A DNA stretch of 64,000 nt, taken from the NCBI GenBank assembly GCA_030562195.1, contig CM060203.1, positions 8,570,208 through 8,634,207 on the forward strand, in the 5' to 3' direction. The notes beneath the pieces were generated by a model that saw nothing but the letters and a program-made list of their open reading frames with translations, made no database searches and was not told the DNA's origin. The translations under genes and the position numbers were made by a program. Shown here in pieces: positions 58,135-64,000 of the stretch; within the stretch, counting starts at the first letter, position 1; every line of letters begins with the position of its first letter. The DNA is from Nipponacmea schrenckii (lineage: Eukaryota > Mollusca > Gastropoda > Lottiidae).

Positions 58135-59887
58135 CAATCAATCTATATGAAATTTTCCAAACTAACTGCCCTGGTGAGAGATTATTAGTCGGATGTATCT
58201 TGGTAGTACGGGAAAGTTGCAATAGAATAAATGCAACGTAAGAGACATACAGCTAACAAATTATGTTATAAATCTTTCATATTTCCATGTATAATTGAGG
58301 ATATATGTTGCATACTGCCCCTTTTATTCTCGAGTACTAAATTTGTGCTGGGTATATCAATGTGCAAAAGAAATCTTTTCACAAATATCAGAGCGATTAA
58401 TTAATCTTGTTTAGAAATTTATATAAATTTGCTTTAAAATTATAAACCAATCTGATAAGCAATGGAATTACTAAGGTTACTGAACTGATGATGGCCCCTG
58501 GTCATTTCGTCCTTATACTGACCAATTTTATTTCTAGTTAAATTCTTCCATTTCGTTGACCCCGGGTATGATTTATCCATCACTGGAATGAAATTACTAA
58601 AGAACTAGATATAATGATAATACAAGTGGCATCGGTGATCACTAAATTGACGTCATTAAATCAGACAAGTCTAATAACAGCGTTATTAAATCTCTATCAA
58701 AAACCAATAACGTTGGTATTACGGTTATATATTCTATTATCAAGTGGCTCAAATCTCACTTTTAATTTTCCGCTATTTTCACTTTAGTTCTCTCATTATC
58801 CGGATTGTCAGCTATTAATACCTAGTATTATATTAACCTCACAAGTATTGCAAAATTTATCATTTTGTCAACATTTGTCTAATAAGGAACTCATCTTTCT
58901 AAACCGTCAAAAGAGGTTTGAAGGACTGACTTTTCTTGACCATTATAAGACTGTCTTCTATAACCTTTAATTACCTTACAGTTTGTGTCTACACGCGATC
59001 ACTCTGTGTGCTTTTCAACTTTTATTTAGAACTCCCAAATATCTAGCAAACAACTTCTGAACTGTGTAGTTTTGGCCTATATTGAAGAATCGTCGTATGT
59101 TAAGAAACTTTATTTTATCTATCACAGAGACTGCAATATTGTAACTAATATTAAATATTGATACAGACAGTTCCTTGCAGGCTTGTTTACAGTCGTCTTT
59201 CACTATAACTGTATTGTCTCTTCAAGGAAAAACCTTGGAAGTTAATAGCCAATATAGATCACATTCTAAAATCTCTTCAAATTCTTTCGTAAATTCACAA
59301 GTGGTTTTAAATTGTTTTCTTGTATGTTTGGTACAAATACTCAAAAAGCAATAAGAAGACTGCTTTTCACTAGCTATGCGCAGTCTCTGATGGTATAAAA
59401 AAAAACAATGATGGTTCTGATATAATTTTTGAATCGAGACTATATCACCTTAAGTCTAGTTGATTGTTTCTTTGTTGTAACGATCTGACAAACAGAAGTA
59501 TCTCCTTGTATCTAATAAGCTCATATTTCATATTTTAATGGCTTTACTTTTTGTAGTTAGGAAACCAAAATCACGTTAAGTACTTCCTTTAGTTACTTTT
59601 TTTTTTATTTCGTTCTTCTAACAAGAGGACCAGATTGATGAGGTTTACAGCAAATTCTTAAAAACTCCTAAACTTTTTATTTGTAAAACGAATTCCCAAT
59701 TATATTTTTTCCAATATTCATTATGATAATATATTGTTTAAACTATATAATAGTTGGGTCTTACAGATATCGTTCTTTGCTCATATGGAAGCTAAGACAA
59801 ATTCTGATTACAAGTGTTCGAGGTAACGAAAACTGTTCACAATCATTCACTGAATACCCTTTATAACATGTGCCTGATCTATGAATT

Positions 59888-59922
59888 GAATTTAATGGAG
59901 TTTTACGTTCAATTCTTCTGCA
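59888..59922 (-). mobile_element. Possible SINE 3'-tail fragment
   Basis: 'aatggagttttacgttcaat' with 'tcttctgcaacc' resembles the complement of the SINE tail at 24806-24840 ('aatggagtttaacgtcctac', 'ttttctgcacc'). Confidence 0.4.
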
Positions 59923-61932
59923 ACCAACTGCAACTGAGCTACTAAATAGGGTATACCATTCATATGTTAAATCTCCTTCAATCAGATCAGACCTTCTATT
60001 ATATGGTTTATGTACCTTAACAATTTCATAAACCCCGAATTGCATGAAAGAGCTTGTGGAGAAAAACTAATTTCAGATTAGAAAGCAGCGTCTAATTTAG
60101 GATCAGTTAAAACATGCAATGCAACCGAGAGTTTAAAAAATAGTATTCTCCAATCCTCAATAAGTTCCTGTCCTGTAACATGTTATAATCAAGGTATAAG
60201 TGTGTTATTTAACCTAGACAGGATATTAATAATAGAGAGAGTCTTGGGTTTATTTGTTATATTTGACCTTCAAACAAATAAAGATTCAACCCATTAACAT
60301 TTAAAAATAAATGGTTCAAAAGTCCAATTTCCCATTTACAGACTTCCTGCAGAGTATGTTCTTATTCTTTATTAATTACCTTTCAACACTGATATATGAT
60401 GTAGATTATAGTTTGTATTTATTGGTATGTAACGATCGCAGGGTTTGATCATGTTTGTTAAGAACTGGAAGCTAACGGCACAGAATATTCTGAGAAAAAA
60501 AGGGAATTACAAGAAATCCAATACTAGTATTGTCAATCGGGGGGACGGTTTTGTATAGTATTAGAAAGATGATGTTTGTTGTACGACTTAATTTCGAAAT
60601 AAATTTGACATTTGAATATAAAAAAAATGAAAAATGCATGTGGTTTGTGGTTAATTTGAATCTATAGTTAGCTCTCTCAATGTTTCAAAACATGACCTAT
60701 TTCTATTTTTTTTAAGTCTTTAAGGTTTATAATGATCGAGAACTTGTGATATATTAAAAACAACGAAGACACTTATCTGAAGATGTGAGGAAAATATTGG
60801 TATACAATTCATGTTTTAAGTAAAGTATAAAATACTGCTTACAGGCATTTTACATTAGATAACACTATTATCGCACATAATTTCCAAATACTGCCGCCGA
60901 TAAAAATCACTTCCACATTACAAGCGAGACATTGTCTGCCAAGAAATATCAAAAGGAAATTTGAGAGAGAATTGATGTCTTTCGAGTTACTCTTTCTTTC
61001 AAAGTGTGAGATGTTATTTGCGTCTTGAAACTAGCAATAAATCATTTCAATCTGAATTTTCGACAGTTAAAGGAATGCGCCTTTGTCATCATGGCACATT
61101 TCAAGGTTTGAACTCGATCAGTTTCTTATAGAGTCTAAAACAGTGTCGAGGGATAATTCTTGAGAGGGAAATGAGGAATATAAGAGTGGCGTATATATGT
61201 AATATATACATAATAACTAAACACCCGCAGCTATTCACACCTCCCATTCCCAAAGCCTTTGAAAATGTTCATCACCTTAGCCTATTGGGAAACGTAATCT
61301 ATTACCATTATTTAAAAGGCAAACTAGATATTTGGAATAATACTGGAATTCCTGACTATACACAGATACAATCAGTGATTAATGATTGACAATTGATGGC
61401 AATAAATTCTAGTTTTTTTGACTATTGGTATTGATTTAAGATAGATCTTGCTATTGATGTCTAGACTAAATCAACGATTTCTTTCTCTATTGATTAAGCC
61501 GTAAAATATCCTTATTTGATCAAGTCCAGTTTACACAGTCAATTTTTTTCATTGATGCCGTGCTCTTCTAGTCTGCAGCTCGGTTAAGAATTAACTTGTA
61601 TTAGTTTCAAAATGTTCACACCTAGCTTGTTTGTTGTATCACCATCCATAGAAATTTCTTAATATTATCTCTTTGTCAACATCCAATATTTCTGTCAAAA
61701 GATGATGCGCTTGATCCGGTTATGGGTGATCACACATTATAACACGATGATCGGAAAAGGATCAAATTATGCCCTCTCATCGCAATTGTTTGATTATGAT
61801 ATATGTTTACTCAATGTTACAAAATTGTTGAAAAAGTTGTTTACATTTATAAGGTGGTCAGTCTGAAATCTGGTTGAATGTAGAAATTAAACTATTAAGT
61901 GAAATATGAATAGTTTTTTCTTATATTTACAG

Positions 61933-62030
61933 CTGACGCAGTGAAGTACTGTAATAAAAATGGGACTTGGTTTCGAGATGAGATCACAGGAAAGGAATGG
62001 ACTGATTATTTAGGCTGTGTTCAAATTAAT
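61933..62030 (+). CDS. Class B1 GPCR, second ectodomain exon
   Basis: This exon completes the ectodomain: after joining, it reads ADAVKYCNKNGTWFRDE, then WTDYLGC and VQIN. The pattern A...YC...G.WF......W..Y..C is the conserved end of class B1 ectodomains and supplies the last two framework cysteines; 'GTWFR' again resembles calcitonin-type receptors. A further N-glycosylation site (NGT) is present. It is 98 bases long, enters in phase 1 (G from the previous exon plus CT makes Ala) and leaves in phase 0 at GTAAGT. Both borders are consensus. Confidence 0.92.
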
Positions 62031-62291
62031 GTAAGTTTTGTTATATTGAGCACAAAGTTATCAAGTACAGTCTTAATTGAAGCTTAGTACCACTGAGCAA
62101 GATATTCGATACATCGACAAGATTAAAAATGCATTCAGGGTTATTCATAAATTCTTGGCCTTTAGGAAAATTTGTTATAAAGCAACATTTAAAAGTTATT
62201 GGCCAATCAGATGAAGAGGGTTTAGGTATCAAAAAACACTTAGACTATCTGTGAACATGGCCCATGTTTTTTTTTATATATATCTTTTCAG
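62031..62291 (+). other. Intron 2 of the GPCR gene (261 bp)
   Basis: Bounded by GTAAGT and TTTTCAG. The minus ORF 62041-62232 lies within it and is not a gene. Confidence 0.9.
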
Positions 62292-62383
62292 GAATACAAA
62301 GTATTATTCCAAGTTGGATTGATTTGTAATATTATTAGTATTGTTTTACTGGTTCCTGCGTGTGTAGTATTCTTGTATTATAG
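62292..62383 (+). CDS. Class B1 GPCR, transmembrane helix 1 exon
   Basis: The exon encodes EYKVLFQVG, then LICNIISIVLLVPACVVFLY and the start of a Tyr/Arg codon pair: a juxtamembrane stalk and one strongly hydrophobic helix of about 22-24 residues. The exon leaves in phase 2 at consensus GTAAGTC (62384). Ending an exon just after helix 1, before the basic intracellular loop, is also where calcitonin-type receptor genes are, to my knowledge, divided. The encoded part of the receptor in this window is about 207 residues. Helices 2-7 and the tail are not found to 64000, so the gene continues to the right unless the alternative exon at 62902 is used. Confidence 0.88.
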
Positions 62384-62901
62384 GTAAGTCTGAATAGTAA
62401 TATAGTGAGACAAAATCTTGATCTCACTGCACACAGTAAATAATATATATAAATCTAGGTAGTTGATGAAAGTGGAATACGTGTATTCCAAAAACGGCAA
62501 TAAAATGTTTTCCGATCTCAGCATATCAATAAGAGAAAGCGTCAACTCTCATCTAATATTATTTCGATAATTTTTTAAAATGTTCATATAAGCAAGAACA
62601 ACTCTTTTATCTATCTTCACACTATCTATTCATAACTAGAGATACGTTGGTTTTACAATTCATAATACTGATTAACTGAACTCATGAACAGTTGTACAAG
62701 TTTTCTATTAATTTAATGGAAATGGTGGTTTATACAAGACGTTATGTATGATGGTGTAAACTGATTCTTTGTTCATCGTAACAGCCAGACGATTTTAACA
62801 AATGGGATGATATTATTCGGTGTTATTGATGACAAGTATTAGAGTAATGAATTAATTAGAACTATGAAGTAATGCCAAGTCATTATGGTATATTTTTACA
62901 G

Positions 62902-63120
62902 CGAGAGGAACGTGTTGCTGTGAAGAATGTTTTGTCTATGGAAATTATTCGTACTTGTATTAGTCTGAATAATGTTGTTTTCTTTGTATTATAATCTAAC
63001 AAAACTAAACAGTCATCTAAACAGTTATCTCGAATTGAAACACATAGGCAGAAACATTTCAATACACCTTTCTGAAATGTGAAATTGCCATCAGTATAAA
63101 TAAAACTGTTTAGAGTAAAT
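62902..63120 (+). CDS. Hypothetical alternative last exon of the GPCR gene
   Basis: A good acceptor (TATATTTTTACAG, ending 62901) is followed by CGAGAGGAACGTGTTGCTG and TGA. Joined to the phase-2 end of the helix 1 exon it would give SERNVLL and a stop. An AATAAA signal lies at 63099-63104. The product would be an ectodomain anchored by a single helix. The expected canonical continuation (a basic first loop) is not present here. Nothing beyond splice and poly(A) motifs supports this exon. Confidence 0.2.
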
Positions 63121-64000
63121 CTCTTTCATGATTTGATTATTTCTCTATTTTAAGCCTAAAAATAACAATTCAATTTAGTGTGCTACAATGCATAGAAATG
63201 AATCTTGCAGAATAACGGGCAATAAGACATGGATACTGATCACAGTTCGATAGAATGTAATAGAGATGTAAATTGTATTGTGTTGGAAACGCGGTCGTTA
63301 ATTTAGAAGAATGTTTGACACGGTTTTTATCAAGCAATTAAAAAAGATTCAATTATCTTCCCAGCATTCACCGCAACTTTTATATCTTTAGAGACTTTTT
63401 CTCAGCTTTCTTCTTTTTATGATGGTCTCATAATAGGCGATAGTGTCTGCAGAACGCTGTGTTACACACGTGATGTCGTGTTTTAAGCTATTTACTAATC
63501 TTTATTGACAGTTTCAAAATAATGAATCACCTTATTTACACTGAAAAGCAACACATAACTCTTCTGAGGCATGTGTCTTGTTTTCAATCACATACTTGAA
63601 AAATGAAAATTATCCATTCACATTTTTAATATACAAAAAAAAAAAACTAAAAAAAAAAAAAAAAAAATTGTCATTACTGCTTATTTAGCTTATTGAAACT
63701 GAAGTTTTGCATCTTATTTCCGTGAACTTCATTGAGCTAACCAAGAACGTAATATTTGTGTTGTACAATAACATTCAAGTTTGCAAATGTTGTACCACTG
63801 CCTGTGTCGCTGTTCTTAGTGCCATCCTTCATATTGCGCCTTACAATTATTCATGAGAAAACAAGAAGCAACCCCATCTTTAAGAAAGGCAACATTACTA
63901 CGTGAAGCCGACGTATTATAGTGCCGTGACATCGACCGAAGTTTCCGCGATGAAAGTCATATGATGCCTAGTTAAAACGCAATTTACTGGTTACTAACAA
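63121..64000. other. Presumed intron of the GPCR gene to window end
   Basis: No further receptor exon was recognised. It contains an interrupted poly(A) run at 63636-63667, which could be the tail of a diverged retroposon, but no element body could be defined. Confidence 0.5.

Larger units (their letters stand above)
57880..61932 (+). other. Intron 1 of the GPCR gene (4.05 kb)
   Basis: Bounded by GTAAGA and a T-rich tract ending CAG-like TTTACAG (61926-61932), joining phase 1 to phase 1. It contains a small inverted-repeat element at 57991-58134 and a SINE-tail fragment near 59890. Other ORFs inside (59015-59203, 59761-60045, 61171-61389) have no signature. Confidence 0.85.

Noticed and set aside
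63480..63590. Acceptor-like TTTATTGACAG followed by an open frame in phase with the helix 1 exon
   Set aside because: The translation (FKIMNHLIYTEKQHITLL...) does not resemble the first loop and helix 2 of class B1 receptors.

Overview
The window looks like nuclear DNA from an AT-rich animal genome, most likely a mollusc or another lophotrochozoan. It has short exons with GT/AG borders, tRNA-derived SINEs, LINE and Penelope-like retroelement relics, several MITEs, long inverted repeats, minisatellites, and a degenerate roughly 150-bp repeat built on a 'gggcaataactc' motif that I associate with mollusc genomes. There are no operons, no bacterial-type genes, no CRISPR array and no rRNA. The assignment to molluscs is inference from repeat style and from the type of receptor present.

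The one confidently recognised gene lies at the right end on the + strand. Three exons (57447 or 57542 to 57879, 61933-62030, 62292-62383) join in phase. They encode the hormone-binding ectodomain and first transmembrane helix of a class B1 (secretin-family) GPCR, closest in my reading to calcitonin/CGRP/DH31-type receptors. Helices 2-7 must lie beyond 64000. A possible alternative last exon (62902 to about 63120) would truncate the receptor.

Two weaker gene starts are proposed. One is a promoter and first coding exon at 21845-22082 (+), whose donor is phase-compatible with the receptor's ectodomain exon. The other is a TATA and CGCG-box promoter with a 77-codon ORF at 1152-1490 (-). An acidic ORF at 53468-53665 (-) also looks protein-like.

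The remainder is repeat landscape. 1.9-2.7 kb: AT-rich tandem repeat. 3.2 kb: SINE. 4.4-5.4 kb: triplicated segment. 5.44-9.01 kb: a 3.6-kb palindrome. 9.68-9.93 and 10.3-10.9 kb: DNA-transposon-like elements. 13.5 kb: SINE. 15.4-16.0 kb: decayed Penelope-like ORF with a GIY-YIG domain. 17.9-18.1 kb: 30-bp minisatellite. 18.57-20.48 kb: a long inverted repeat whose two arms carry copies of one exon-like sequence, with a hAT MITE inserted in only one arm. 22.2-23.0 kb: mollusc-type repeats. 24.2 and 26.1 kb: short tandem repeats. 24.8, 28.6 and 29.0 kb: SINEs. 27.8-28.3 kb: 231-bp duplication. 33.8-38.6 kb: two oppositely oriented arrays of a 37-40-bp satellite around a spacer holding a Penelope-type RT relic. 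41.3 kb: LINE endonuclease relic. 45.9-46.2 kb: hairpins. 50.8-51.2 kb: poly(A)-tailed retrosequence. 51.7-52.0 kb: TTAA MITE. 53.4-54.2 kb: cluster of GGTTTTAC/GTAAAACC motifs with a palindrome. The stretches between these appear to be ordinary intergenic or intronic DNA.
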